Shown piece by piece: positions 25,718-35,272 of a DNA stretch of 64,000 nt. Positions within the stretch are counted from its first letter, which is position 1, and each line of letters starts with the position of its first letter. Where the stretch lies: positions 13,060-77,059 of the forward strand of contig JAEZLR010000020.1 of assembly GCA_023415205.1 (NCBI GenBank), in the 5' to 3' direction. The position numbers and the translations under genes were made by a program. The DNA is from Bacillota bacterium. Lineage in GTDB: Bacteria > Bacillota > Clostridia > DSM-8532. The notes under the pieces were generated by a model. It searched no databases and was not told the DNA's origin. It saw only the letters and a program-made list of their open reading frames with translations.

Positions 25718-26017
25718 ATGGCAATACAAGGAATAAGCTCCATTAATGGCGTTATCACAACAACACCCCTCAAAGGGGTAAGTGAAGCTACATCAGAAGT
25801 CAACTTTAAGGATCTTTTGATGGATGCCCTTGACAATGTTAATGCTCTAGAACAGGAATCCAATAAGATTACAGAGGATTTTATTGCCGGGAAGACCGAT
25901 AATATACATTCCGTATTGATTGCAAGCTCCAAAGCCTCCATTTCCCTATCCTTTGTGACAGAAGTTCGCAACAAGGTTTTAGATGCTTACCAGGAAATCA
26001 TGAGAATGCAGATTTAG
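25718..26017 (+). CDS. fliE: Flagellar hook-basal body complex protein FliE
   Basis: The 99-residue product has the typical FliE C-terminus KASISLSFVTEVRNKVLDAYQEIMRMQI and the VNFKDLLMDALDNVNALE helix. FliE joins the MS ring to the rod. It lies between flgC and fliF, the standard order. Confidence 0.95.
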   Translation: MAIQGISSINGVITTTPLKGVSEATSEVNFKDLLMDALDNVNALEQESNKITEDFIAGKTDNIHSVLIASSKASISLSFVTEVRNKVLDAYQEIMRMQI

Positions 26018-26082
26018 TATCCTTTTACACAAGAAAAGGTCTTGGAGAACTATAGATAAGCCTTTATCAGGAGGGCGCGAAT

Positions 26083-27666
26083 ATGCCTGAAGGACTGACA
26101 AAACTTTTTGATAAAGTTAAAGAATTTTGGAAAAACCTAGAAAAAGGACAAAAGACACGTATCTTTGTGATTACGGGTGTGCTGATTATTGCCATAGCCG
26201 TTACCCTTGCTCTGACCTTACGAGTCGATTATGTCCCCCTCTTCAACTCAAGCGAAGAAGTAAATCTTCAGCCGGTTGTAGACTATTTGACCGAAAATGG
26301 CATCCAGTATAAAAAAGGTGAGAATCAAGTTTATGTGGACAGCAAAAGAAAGAAGGATATTGAATTTGATCTGACCACTCAGGGGATTGTCTCTCCCGAA
26401 GTTACTTTTGCAGATACCTGGAGCCAGTTGTCCCTTACAGCCACCGAGGCTGACAAGGCTAACCTTTGGAAGCATTATCTGACCAATGATCTGGTTTACA
26501 AACTAAAGAAGTTTGATAATGTTGAGAACGCCACCGTTCAGTACTCCAAACCGGAGAAAACCTATTGGGTGAGGCCCAATGAAGAGGAGAATCAGCAGGG
26601 CAGCGCCTATGTGATGCTCAAGACAAAAAAGGCTCTGGCTCCCGAGCAGGTAGATGCCGCAGCCAAGGTGGTCGCCTCTTCTCTGGGGATTCCCGCTGAA
26701 AATATCACCATTGTGGATCATAACCTCAATCCATTGCTTCGGGATACCAGCCAGTCCGACATGGTGCGGGCCAGCACCCAGGACGAAATGCGTCGGCAAA
26801 GGCAACAGGAACTGGAATCTAAGGTGTATGATCACTTTAAAATAGGAATTGCCGAAAATGACCAGTTTGACACCATCAGCGTATCGGCCAATGCAGTATT
26901 GGATTTCGATACCCTGAAGAGTTCAACCACCCGCTATGAGGCTCCGGATGAAGCAGGCAAGGGCTACATCAAGAATAGCGAGAATTTGGAGGAGCATGTC
27001 ATCAATGGAGCCTCTGGGGACGTTCCAGGAACCGATACTAATCCTCAAACGGCACCTACATACCAGATGGGAGGGGACGGCAGCTCCCAGTATGACAAAA
27101 CACATAATATTGAGGAACGGCTATACAATGAGACCAATGAGGAATCTGAAAAGGCTGTTGGAAAGCTCATCAATGACCAATCTACCATGTCCATATCCCT
27201 TTGGTATGGAAAACGTATAAAGTCAGCGGATAGCCTGACACCGGAGTATCTTGAGCAAGTCAGACAGGCGGCCTATACGGCTACCGGGGTGCCCGTACAG
27301 AACATTACAGTAAGCATTCAGAAGCTGGCGGCCGAAGAGATTATTCAACCGACACTGGGTGAAACCGCTGAAGAGCTCTTTGACCGATATGGATTCTATG
27401 CACTGATGCTTATTCTCCTCATCGTCATGGTTATAACAGCTATGCCCAAGAGAAAGGTTGTTCCTCAAGTCTTGAGTTTGGCTGAGGCTGAGGCTGCGGC
27501 CGGTGCGGCGCGGCTAACTCAAAATGACGAGGCCGCTGAAGAAATTCAGGATATTAACCTTAAAGAGCAATCCGAGCTTAAAAAGCAGATTGAGAAGTTT
27601 GTACAGCAAAATCCGGATGCCGTTGCGCAGCTCTTGCGAAACTGGATTGCCGAAGATTGGGAATAA
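26083..27666 (+). CDS. fliF: Flagellar MS-ring protein FliF
   Basis: The 527-residue product has an N-terminal membrane segment (about residues 26-47) and a YscJ/FliF ring domain with YVPLFNSS and SKRKKDIEFDLTTQGI. A second ring domain is followed by a low-complexity Gly/Asp-rich region (about 300-340), a C-terminal membrane segment (about 435-453) and a cytoplasmic tail that should bind FliG (ending NPDAVAQLLRNWIAEDWE). FliF is the base on which the motor and export gate assemble. A GGAGGGCG ribosome binding site precedes the ATG. Confidence 0.96.
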   Translation: MPEGLTKLFDKVKEFWKNLEKGQKTRIFVITGVLIIAIAVTLALTLRVDYVPLFNSSEEVNLQPVVDYLTENGIQYKKGENQVYVDSKRKKDIEFDLTTQGIVSPEVTFADTWSQLSLTATEADKANLWKHYLTNDLVYKLKKFDNVENATVQYSKPEKTYWVRPNEEENQQGSAYVMLKTKKALAPEQVDAAAKVVASSLGIPAENITIVDHNLNPLLRDTSQSDMVRASTQDEMRRQRQQELESKVYDHFKIGIAENDQFDTISVSANAVLDFDTLKSSTTRYEAPDEAGKGYIKNSENLEEHVINGASGDVPGTDTNPQTAPTYQMGGDGSSQYDKTHNIEERLYNETNEESEKAVGKLINDQSTMSISLWYGKRIKSADSLTPEYLEQVRQAAYTATGVPVQNITVSIQKLAAEEIIQPTLGETAEELFDRYGFYALMLILLIVMVITAMPKRKVVPQVLSLAEAEAAAGAARLTQNDEAAEEIQDINLKEQSELKKQIEKFVQQNPDAVAQLLRNWIAEDWE

Positions 27667-27699
27667 GTTTGGGTTTATTCCGGAGGTGTAAGTAATACT

Positions 27700-28722
27700 A
27701 TGCCCATAAGAAACGATTCATTAAGAGATATGTCCGGGCGGGAAAAGGCTGCCATGCTTTTGATTACCTTGGGACCGGAGCGATCAGCCCAAATCTTCAA
27801 ACATCTCAAAGAAGAGGAAATTGAGCAGCTTACTCTTGAAATTGCCAATATCAGGTCTGTCTCTCCCAACGAAAGAGACAGGGTCTTGAGCGAGTTCTAT
27901 CAGATATGTCTGGCCCAGCAGTATATCACCGAGGGGGGTATCGGCTATGCCAAGGATATTCTTGAAAAAGCCATGGGTACAGAAAAGACCATGGAGATTA
28001 TCAACAAGCTTACCGTTTCCCTGCAGGTGCGCCCCTTTGATTTTGTGAGAAAGGCTGATCCGGCACAAGTGCTTAATTTTATTCAGAGTGAGCATCCCCA
28101 GACCATTGCCCTGATTCTGGCCTATCTTAAGCCCAATCAGTCGGCGGCGGTGCTCTCAGCCCTCCCACAGGATAAACAGGCGGATGTCGCTAAGCGTATT
28201 GCCACTATGGATCGCACCTCCCCTGAAATAATCAAGGAAGTGGAGAGGGTTCTGGAAAAGAAGCTATCATCCCTTGTCACTGAGGACTTTACTGCTGTAG
28301 GCGGTATTCAGGCTATTGTGGACGTTCTAAACTCGGTAGACAGAGGAACCGAGAAATTTATTATGGATACCCTGGAGATTGAGGATACTGACCTCGCTGA
28401 GGAAATACGCAAGAGGATGTTTGTTTTCGAAGATATCCTGCAGCTTGACAACCGTTCCGTGCAACGCTTCTTGCGAGAAGTGGACAACAGCCAGCTGGCT
28501 TTGGCCCTCAAAGGAGCAACAGAAGAGGTTCAGGCGCTTATTTACAACAATATGTCCAAGCGTTTGTCAGATATGATCAAGGAAGATTTGGACTTTATGG
28601 GGCCTGTACGTCTTAAAGATGTTGAAGAGGCTCAGCAGAAGATTGTCAATGTCATACGGAAACTGGAGGATGCAGGAGAGATCATCATTTCACGCGGCGG
28701 AGGCGACGAGATAGTTGTTTAA
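27700..28722 (+). CDS. fliG: Flagellar motor switch protein FliG
   Basis: The 340-residue product has all three FliG domains. The N-terminal domain contains SGREKAAMLLITLGPERSAQI, the middle domain has the EHPQTIALILAYLKP motif, and the C-terminal torque domain has the charged helix FEDILQLDNRSVQRFLREVD. FliG contacts FliF and the stator. The stop codon overlaps the next gene's TTG start. Confidence 0.97.
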   Translation: MPIRNDSLRDMSGREKAAMLLITLGPERSAQIFKHLKEEEIEQLTLEIANIRSVSPNERDRVLSEFYQICLAQQYITEGGIGYAKDILEKAMGTEKTMEIINKLTVSLQVRPFDFVRKADPAQVLNFIQSEHPQTIALILAYLKPNQSAAVLSALPQDKQADVAKRIATMDRTSPEIIKEVERVLEKKLSSLVTEDFTAVGGIQAIVDVLNSVDRGTEKFIMDTLEIEDTDLAEEIRKRMFVFEDILQLDNRSVQRFLREVDNSQLALALKGATEEVQALIYNNMSKRLSDMIKEDLDFMGPVRLKDVEEAQQKIVNVIRKLEDAGEIIISRGGGDEIVV

Positions 28723-29485
28723 AAATTCGTATGGCTATGGGGTCTATAAGAAAAGCCAGGTGAATATCGGTAATCCTTATGAAATAAAAGCTCATTGGCA
28801 GAAGCCCCAGAGCCAGGAGGCCTTTGACGAGGTTGCAGCGTCAACAGAAGATTTTGATAGTGAACTGGTCATCAGCCAGGACATCATTCATAAGGCCAAG
28901 GAGGATGCGGCATTGATTCGTCGCGAGGCTGAGTTGGAAGCCGAAAGGATTCTTGAGGAGGCCCATGGAAAGGTTCAAGCCCTCTATGAAGCATCTGAAC
29001 AGAAGGCCAAGGAAGAGGGCTATCGCCATGGTGAAACCTTAGCTCAGCAGCATTATAGTGATCTACTGGCAGAAGCTCAGGATTTCAAGGAGCGGAGCAA
29101 AACCGAATATGCGGAGGCTATGGCTTCCTTAGAAAGCGATATGGTGCACCTTGTTATGAATATCTCAGCCAAGGTGGTAGGAGATGAGATCCGAAACAAT
29201 GAACTAGCCATCCTAGGCATCGTCAGGGAAACACTTGAAGCCTGCTCAAATCGGGGGCATGTGCTGCTCAAGGTTTCAAACGAGGATTATGAGGTAGTTC
29301 TAGCCAATGAAGAAAAACTTCGTACAATGGTTAAGGATCTCAACGAGTTAGAAATAAGGAAGGACGGCTCCTTGCCAAAGGGCTCCTGTATGATAGATAC
29401 GGGATTCGGCTCGGTGGACGGGAGTGCGGACACCCGTCTGGAGAGCATCCGCAAGGCTTTTTTTGATATCCTCCAGGAGGGATGA
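28715..29485 (+). CDS. fliH: Flagellar assembly protein FliH
   Basis: The 256-residue product is Glu/Ala-rich with a long coiled coil (about residues 55-140) and the FliH/YscL C-terminal domain with HLVMNISAKVVGDEI and SVDGSADTRLESIRKAFFDIL. It binds and regulates the FliI ATPase. The TTG at 28715 overlaps the fliG stop by 8 bases; a GTG at 28761 is an alternative start. Position between fliG and fliI fits. Confidence 0.9.
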   Translation: MFKNSYGYGVYKKSQVNIGNPYEIKAHWQKPQSQEAFDEVAASTEDFDSELVISQDIIHKAKEDAALIRREAELEAERILEEAHGKVQALYEASEQKAKEEGYRHGETLAQQHYSDLLAEAQDFKERSKTEYAEAMASLESDMVHLVMNISAKVVGDEIRNNELAILGIVRETLEACSNRGHVLLKVSNEDYEVVLANEEKLRTMVKDLNELEIRKDGSLPKGSCMIDTGFGSVDGSADTRLESIRKAFFDILQEG

Positions 29486-29533
29486 CCAGGGTAGGAAAAG
29501 ACGCTTTTATAGGTGGTCTGGAAGGCTTAGAAT

Positions 29534-30850
29534 ATGAATAAACCGATTGATTTTGAAAAATATCAGAGACTTTTAGAGACGAGGAGCTTTGTCCGATACT
29601 CGGGTAAAGTTACCAAGGTGGTAGGTCTTACCATAGAAGCCGAGGGCCCCGAGACACATATCGGGGCCTTATGTCATATTCAGTCCCGTAACAACAAAAC
29701 TGTTCTGGCCGAGGTGGTGGGCTTTAAGGAACGACAGGTGCTCTTGATGCCCATCGGGGATATGTCGGGGATAGGCCCGGGGAATCTGGTCATAGCGGCC
29801 GATAAGGATCTCGAAGTGGGGGTAGGCCCACACCTTCTGGGACGAGTGCTGGATGGCTTGGGTCGACCCATGGACGATAAAGGGCCTATTGAGGTCGACC
29901 AGTATTATCCTGTCCAAAATATGCCTCCCAACCCTATGACCCGCCCCAGAATTCAGCAGATACTTCCTCTGGGTGTAAAATGCATTGACGGTCTTCTGAC
30001 AGTGGGAAAAGGACAGCGTATGGGTATCTTTGCAGGAAGCGGCGTGGGCAAGAGTACCTTGATGGGAATGATCGCCCGGAATACAAAGGCTGATATCAAT
30101 GTTATCGCCCTCATCGGTGAGCGGGGCCGTGAAGTCAGAGATTTTTTGGAGAGAGATCTTGGAGAAGAGGGCCTTAAGCGATCGGTGGTTGTCATTGCCA
30201 CCTCCGACCAGCCTGCTTTGATCCGTCTCAAGGGTGCTTTGGTGGCAACAGCCATCGCAGAGTATTTTAGGGATTGCGGTAAGGACGTTCTGCTTCTGAT
30301 GGACTCCCTGACACGCTTTTCCATGGCTCAGCGAGAGATTGGGCTGGCTGTGGGAGAGCCTCCTGTTACACGGGGCTACACTCCGTCGGTCTATGCCCTG
30401 ATGCCCAAACTCTTGGAGAGATCAGGCACCTCCAGCCAGGGATCTATAACGGGTCTCTACTCTGTGCTTGTGGATGGCGACGATATGAATGAACCTATCA
30501 CCGATACGGCGCGAGGCATTCTGGATGGTCATATTGCCCTATCGCGTCAGCTTGCTCATCGGAATCATTATCCGGCCGTGGATGTTTTGGCCTCCATCAG
30601 CCGTGTCATGAACGATATTGTGGAAGACAGCCATAAAAAAAGCGCCAATGAGCTTCGTCGAAATCTTGCGGTTTATCGTGATGCAGAGGATCTTATTAAT
30701 GTCGGCGCTTATGTTAAGGGCAGCAATCCCGCCATTGACAAGTCCATTGCTTTGAATCAGGGGATCAATGATTTTCTGACCCAGGGAACCTTTGAAAGGT
30801 TTACCTTTAACCAGACCGTTGAGCTTTTAAAGCAATCGGTACAGGGTTAA
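29534..30850 (+). CDS. fliI: Flagellum-specific ATPase FliI
   Basis: The 438-residue F1-ATPase-like protein shows Walker A GIFAGSGVGKST, the GERGREVRDFLE motif, Walker B VLLLMDSLTRFSMAQREIG, and GEPPVTRGYTPSVYALMPKLLERSG. It drives substrate loading of the flagellar type III export apparatus together with FliH and FliJ. Confidence 0.97.
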   Translation: MNKPIDFEKYQRLLETRSFVRYSGKVTKVVGLTIEAEGPETHIGALCHIQSRNNKTVLAEVVGFKERQVLLMPIGDMSGIGPGNLVIAADKDLEVGVGPHLLGRVLDGLGRPMDDKGPIEVDQYYPVQNMPPNPMTRPRIQQILPLGVKCIDGLLTVGKGQRMGIFAGSGVGKSTLMGMIARNTKADINVIALIGERGREVRDFLERDLGEEGLKRSVVVIATSDQPALIRLKGALVATAIAEYFRDCGKDVLLLMDSLTRFSMAQREIGLAVGEPPVTRGYTPSVYALMPKLLERSGTSSQGSITGLYSVLVDGDDMNEPITDTARGILDGHIALSRQLAHRNHYPAVDVLASISRVMNDIVEDSHKKSANELRRNLAVYRDAEDLINVGAYVKGSNPAIDKSIALNQGINDFLTQGTFERFTFNQTVELLKQSVQG

Positions 30851-30896
30851 CTCGGGCAAATGCATCCGGTTAAAATAACAATAGGATGAGGGAGCT

Positions 30897-31352
30897 ATGC
30901 CGATTTTTAAGTTCCGTCTGGAGACCTTCTTAAACCTCAAGGAGCAATTTGAAAAGAATGCTAGAAATGAGCTTGGCCTTGCTGTGAAGAAATTAGAAGA
31001 GGAAAAGGCCAGGCTTTTGGACATTGTGGAGAAAATATCCGACTCGACAGAGGATTTCAAACGTGCCTGCACAGGGATTATCCAGCCAGGGAAAATTAAG
31101 GAGCACAAAAATTTCATAGAGTATCTCAAAAAGGAGAAGCAAAGACAGGAGGCGAATGTTAAGCGGCAACAGCAAAATGTCGATAAAATCAGAGAAAGGC
31201 TCGTTGAGATTATGCGAGAAAGAAAGGTCCTGGAAAACTTGAAAGAAAAGGAGTTCCAGGAATATAAGAAGCAGGAAGAAAAGCAAGAGCAGCTACGTGT
31301 GGACGAGCTAGTAAGCTATAAGGAAGCTGCTAAAGTGGATAGTACCGGTTAA
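30897..31352 (+). CDS. fliJ: Flagellar export protein FliJ
   Basis: The 151-residue product is almost entirely a charged coiled coil rich in Lys, Glu and Gln, starting MPIFKFRLETFLNLKEQFEKNARNE in line with FliJ. FliJ is the central stalk of the FliI hexamer and a chaperone-handling factor. Sequence conservation is low in this family, so position between fliI and the MotE-like gene carries weight. An AGGATGAGGGAG site lies upstream. Confidence 0.9.
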   Translation: MPIFKFRLETFLNLKEQFEKNARNELGLAVKKLEEEKARLLDIVEKISDSTEDFKRACTGIIQPGKIKEHKNFIEYLKKEKQRQEANVKRQQQNVDKIRERLVEIMRERKVLENLKEKEFQEYKKQEEKQEQLRVDELVSYKEAAKVDSTG

Positions 31353-31364
31353 GGGAGATCATTC

Positions 31365-32183
31365 ATGGCAGAGAAACAGGTAAAAGAAGAAAAAACCTCG
31401 GAGCCCTCGAAAAACAACCGCAAGGAAAATCCCGGTGGATTCCTTCATGCCCTCCTTGTGGTATTTTTGTCTTTAGTAGTTGTTTTTTTGGTTTTTGCCG
31501 GGGTTTTTTATATTGCGATAAAAAACAATTTCAATGGTTTTGCATATATCGTTAAACCCCAATTTGAAAACCACCCTGTTTTAAAATGGGTCTTACCCGC
31601 CGAGCTTTTGCCCCAGGATCCTGATGATCCAAAGTACTTGACAGAGAAGGAACTCCTAAAAAAGTATGAGGAGTACCGGGCAAAGGTCAGAGAATTGGAG
31701 AAAAACCTGAAAGAGGCTAATCAAACCCTGGAGGAACAAAAGAATAACGCTGAGAATACCAGTCAGGCCGCTATTGTTCTGGCTGAAAATCAAGAGGTTC
31801 TCGATAGGATCAAAGAAGAACAAGCCAACCTGGAGCAAGAGAAAAAGACTTTTTCGGAGTTAATCGCCAGTGCTGATAGGGCGGCCTTCCAAGAGTATTT
31901 TGCTAAAGTGGATAAAGCCACGGCAGAGGCCATCTACAAAGAAGTGGTGACCCAGGAAGTGCTTAATGAGCAAAAGCTTCTACAGGCCAAGCCCTTTTCA
32001 TTAATGAGCCCGGAAAGCGCGGCCAGTGTTCTGACCGAACTTTATGCCAAGGATGAGGAAACCCTCATGGACATTTTCCAAGGCCTCAAAGCCAATGCGG
32101 CGGCACTGATCCTGGAAAAGATGGATGCCAAGACCGCCGCAGAAATTACGAAGCTGCTTGCCGACCGAACACAGGGTCGTTAA
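31365..32183 (+). CDS. MotE-like flagellar protein (YlxF position, MgtE N-terminal-like domain)
   Basis: The 272-residue product has a cytoplasmic Lys/Glu-rich start, one membrane segment (about residues 24-46), a long coiled coil (about 90-165) and a C-terminal MgtE-N/FliG-like domain with LMSPESAASVLTELYAKDEETLMDIFQGLKANAAALILEKMDAKTAAEITKLL in order. Its place between fliJ and fliK matches ylxF of Bacillus. Related MotE proteins act as chaperones of motility components outside the membrane. The specific role here is inferred. Confidence 0.82.
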   Translation: MAEKQVKEEKTSEPSKNNRKENPGGFLHALLVVFLSLVVVFLVFAGVFYIAIKNNFNGFAYIVKPQFENHPVLKWVLPAELLPQDPDDPKYLTEKELLKKYEEYRAKVRELEKNLKEANQTLEEQKNNAENTSQAAIVLAENQEVLDRIKEEQANLEQEKKTFSELIASADRAAFQEYFAKVDKATAEAIYKEVVTQEVLNEQKLLQAKPFSLMSPESAASVLTELYAKDEETLMDIFQGLKANAAALILEKMDAKTAAEITKLLADRTQGR

Positions 32184-32221
32184 GCATAGAGATTAATAAT
32201 AACCCGGAAGGAGGTGAAAAT

Positions 32222-33772
32222 GTGATACAAAGTAATCTTATGAGTGCAATGGTTCTATTAAGCCCTAAAACAGGCGATCTTGCTGCAAGGAATCTGTCCC
32301 GCACTGTCGACCAAAAGGATGACACCTTTATGAACATGCTCAATGAAAGGCTCCAAGCCAGAACAGGCTCCGACAGTGTTAAGAACAGGCCAGTACAAAA
32401 GGCTGAGGTTTTTGAGGATAAGAATAATACCGATGCTACCAAGAGCACGGAATCCAAGGCTTCGACCCAATCGGCCCCCACTAAGGAAACCCGGGAGACC
32501 AAGCCCGAGGAAGCTTCAAAGGCGACGAAGGAGATTGATGACAAGGAAGCCCAGCCAAATGCCGCAGAGAATAGGGAAGAGACGGAGGAGACCCTATCTA
32601 CCCTTGAAAGCTTGGTGGCCTTGTTGGAAGACCTCATGGCACAGCTGCAGGTAAAAACTGTGGAGGCTGAACCTGTTGAGAGTTCCTTCCAGCTTGAAGC
32701 ACTATGGGGCGGGAATCAAGAAGTAGACCCCGCCGAACTTCTTAAGGCATTGCTTGAGGGCAACACCGAAAAGCTTAAAAGCCTTCTTGAAAACCTGGAT
32801 GGGAGCGCAAAGACCCATGAATTCCAAAGCCTATTAAAAGGAATTGAGGAGCTCATAAACAAGCTCGTTGCTGAACAGGGAGAGGGTGAAAGTCTCTTTA
32901 AGCTGACCTATGGGGATGCGATGGAGGGAGCTTCCAGAGAGGAGCTTATTACTCAGCTCAAGGAACAGGCCAATGAAATGATCAGCAGGCTTAAGGAAAA
33001 GATCAACACCCTCAGGCAGAGCCTTGACCAGCCCACTGAAGAATCGGCTGCGGAAGGGGTATCCGTCATATCCACTGACCCACAGGATATGGGACAGTCC
33101 TTGGAGGAAAGCGCCTTGGAAAAGCCCAGAGAGGGTAAGGAGGCCAAGGTTGAGCAAAAAGAAAGCCACTCGGAAGAAAATCAGGTGGTTCATTCTCACA
33201 AGGGACTTAACCAGGCCGAGAGTACCCCTGAGCTCAAGGATGCAGCTAGTCCAGAAGCCATGATTGCTGATAATAGCGGCAAGCCCATAAGCATTCAGAC
33301 CGACAAAGTAATAAAAAATACGCTTCCTTTAGCTGAGAAGCCCATGTCCCAGGCGGTGACCAATCAGGTCATGATGAAGGTGAAGCTCATGGCAGGAGAG
33401 AACAAGCAGGAAATGGAGATGCAGTTGAAGCCCGAGAGCCTCGGTAAGCTTTCCCTGAAGATCATCCACGAGCGCGGAGAGGTCTTGGCCAAGATCACTG
33501 CTGAGAACGAGCAGGTCAAAGGGGTTCTTGAAAGCAATATGCAGCTTTTGAAGGATGCTCTGGAAAAAAACGGTTTTACAGTTCAAAGCCTTAGCGTATC
33601 GGTAGGCAACGGCAACGATAAGGGCAGGGCCAACCAGGACTTCCAAGGGCAAAGATCCTCCGGTACTAAGAATACCGAAGGGATACAAGCATCGACAAGG
33701 GTCACGGAGCCTATTTACACCTCATCCCGCGACTATTATGATCAGAGCTCGCAGATTAATCTCACCGCTTAA
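32222..33772 (+). CDS. fliK: Flagellar hook-length control protein FliK
   Basis: The 516-residue product is polar and low-complexity through most of its length (Glu, Lys, Ser, Thr-rich), the ruler part. The conserved C-terminal Flg_hook domain lies at about residues 390-465, with MQLKPESLGKLSLKIIHERGEVLAKI and LLKDALEKNGFTVQSLSVSVG. FliK sets hook length and switches export specificity. The GTG start at 32222 has GGAAGGAGGTG just upstream. Confidence 0.92.
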   Translation: MIQSNLMSAMVLLSPKTGDLAARNLSRTVDQKDDTFMNMLNERLQARTGSDSVKNRPVQKAEVFEDKNNTDATKSTESKASTQSAPTKETRETKPEEASKATKEIDDKEAQPNAAENREETEETLSTLESLVALLEDLMAQLQVKTVEAEPVESSFQLEALWGGNQEVDPAELLKALLEGNTEKLKSLLENLDGSAKTHEFQSLLKGIEELINKLVAEQGEGESLFKLTYGDAMEGASREELITQLKEQANEMISRLKEKINTLRQSLDQPTEESAAEGVSVISTDPQDMGQSLEESALEKPREGKEAKVEQKESHSEENQVVHSHKGLNQAESTPELKDAASPEAMIADNSGKPISIQTDKVIKNTLPLAEKPMSQAVTNQVMMKVKLMAGENKQEMEMQLKPESLGKLSLKIIHERGEVLAKITAENEQVKGVLESNMQLLKDALEKNGFTVQSLSVSVGNGNDKGRANQDFQGQRSSGTKNTEGIQASTRVTEPIYTSSRDYYDQSSQINLTA

Positions 33773-33795
33773 TTTTAAGAGAAAGGAGTGACAGT

Positions 33796-34737
33796 ATGAC
33801 AGATGTATCAAGCGTAGGAACCACCAAGACCATTGAACAGATTATTGAATCCCAGAGCAAGTCGTCCACTGAAACCCGCAATACCGGGGAGTTGGGCAAG
33901 GATGATTTTCTTAAGCTTCTCATCACCCAGGTGCAGAATCAGGATCCTATGAACCCCACTACAGACACGGACTTTATCGCACAAATGGCACAGTTCAGCG
34001 CGCTGGAGCAAATGCAGAACCTCAACCAGTCCTTTTCAGCATCCATGGGGTTTTCTATGATGGGTAAGTACATCAATGCTCAGGTGACCGATGAAACCAC
34101 CGGAGAAGTGAAATATGTCTCAGGGCGGGTGGATATGGTCCGAATGAACGGCGGCAAGGCCTATGCCCTTGTGGGTAGCGAAGAAGTTTTACTGGAGGAT
34201 ATCACAGAGGTCTCCGACGACAACATGGATGTGGGAGGAAGCGTCACGGATTACAGCGGTATTATCGGAATGCTCGGTAAGGCCACTATTACCAACGCCG
34301 ATGGCAAGACCAATACCATAGAAGGCATCATTTCTTCCATCACCAAGGAGAAGGACGGTGTCTATGCTAACCTGGATGAACTGGAAATCAAGCCCTACCG
34401 TCTGGATATCGGTTCCTTTGCCAGTGAAGAGGAATATGTCAACGCCATGATTGGCAAAGAGGTAACCCTTCGTTTCAGGAATAGTGCCGGAGCGGAATTC
34501 AAAATTACCGGTACGTTGCGGTCAGGCTATATGGGAGAAGATGGTGAGCTGCGTCTTGTACTGGACGGCATTAAGGTGCCCGCAGGCACGATTTACTCTA
34601 CCAAGCGGATTGATCTTCTTTCAACGGAGCAGATGCTTTTAAATGAGATTTTGAAGGAACTTAAGAAGCAAAGTCCTTCCACTGGCGAAACTGAGCCTGA
34701 TGGAGGCGTAGAAACCGGCGAGACCACCGAAGATTAA
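33796..34737 (+). CDS. flgD: Flagellar hook assembly protein FlgD
   Basis: The 313-residue product has the FlgD N-terminal signature LGKDDFLKLLITQVQNQDPMNPTTDTDFIAQMAQFSALEQM. The rest is beta-rich with a SGRVDMVRMNGGKAYALVG segment, and the acidic Thr/Glu-rich tail is polar. FlgD caps the growing hook. It is longer than the usual 150-230 residues of the family; the extra material is in the C-terminal half. Confidence 0.93.
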   Translation: MTDVSSVGTTKTIEQIIESQSKSSTETRNTGELGKDDFLKLLITQVQNQDPMNPTTDTDFIAQMAQFSALEQMQNLNQSFSASMGFSMMGKYINAQVTDETTGEVKYVSGRVDMVRMNGGKAYALVGSEEVLLEDITEVSDDNMDVGGSVTDYSGIIGMLGKATITNADGKTNTIEGIISSITKEKDGVYANLDELEIKPYRLDIGSFASEEEYVNAMIGKEVTLRFRNSAGAEFKITGTLRSGYMGEDGELRLVLDGIKVPAGTIYSTKRIDLLSTEQMLLNEILKELKKQSPSTGETEPDGGVETGETTED

Positions 34738-34758
34738 AAATGGGGGAGGACAAAGAAT

Positions 34759-35145
34759 ATGAACATTAATCAGCGCCCCATTACAAGCATTCATCAGGTG
34801 GCCGTACCCACCAAACCGGTATCAAAAACCCAGACCCAGGAAACCGTGACCGACTTTTCCAGTATTTTAGGGGAGAAGCTTTCCGAGGGAAGAGAAGTCA
34901 AAATGTCCAAGCATGCGGCCATGAGGCTGGAAGCCCGGAATATCAATTTGGATGGTGCTTCCATGGAAAGGCTTAAAAATGCAGTGGACAAGGCTTCTCA
35001 AAAAGGTGTCAGGGATACGCTGGTGGTTATGGATCAGGTGGCCTTTGTGGTGAATGTCAATGCCAGAACAGTGGTGACCGCAGTCAACCAGAGTGAACTA
35101 AAAGACAACGTCTTTACCAACATCGACGGTGCGGTGTTCACTTGA
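34759..35145 (+). CDS. Conserved flagellar operon protein (TIGR02530-type)
   Basis: The 128-residue product has family features DFSSILGEKLSEGREVKMSKHAAMRLEARNI and KGVRDTLVVMDQVAFVVNVNARTVVTAV, ending in NVFTNIDGAVFT. Such proteins lie between flgD and flgE in many Firmicutes. The role is not known; export or hook assembly is a reasonable guess from context. The next 118 bases hold two hairpins (AACAGCC/GGCTGTT at 35198-35224 and CGCTCC/GGAGCG after it) in the flgE leader. Confidence 0.88.
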   Translation: MNINQRPITSIHQVAVPTKPVSKTQTQETVTDFSSILGEKLSEGREVKMSKHAAMRLEARNINLDGASMERLKNAVDKASQKGVRDTLVVMDQVAFVVNVNARTVVTAVNQSELKDNVFTNIDGAVFT

Positions 35146-35272
35146 GGGACTTACTTACAACAGAATATTTGCCGATAATTATTTTAAGTCAACGAAAAAC
35201 AGCCGGACCCACCGGGAGGCTGTTCGCTCCTGAACGACAGACGGAGCGAAGACTTTAGGGAGGTTGATTTTT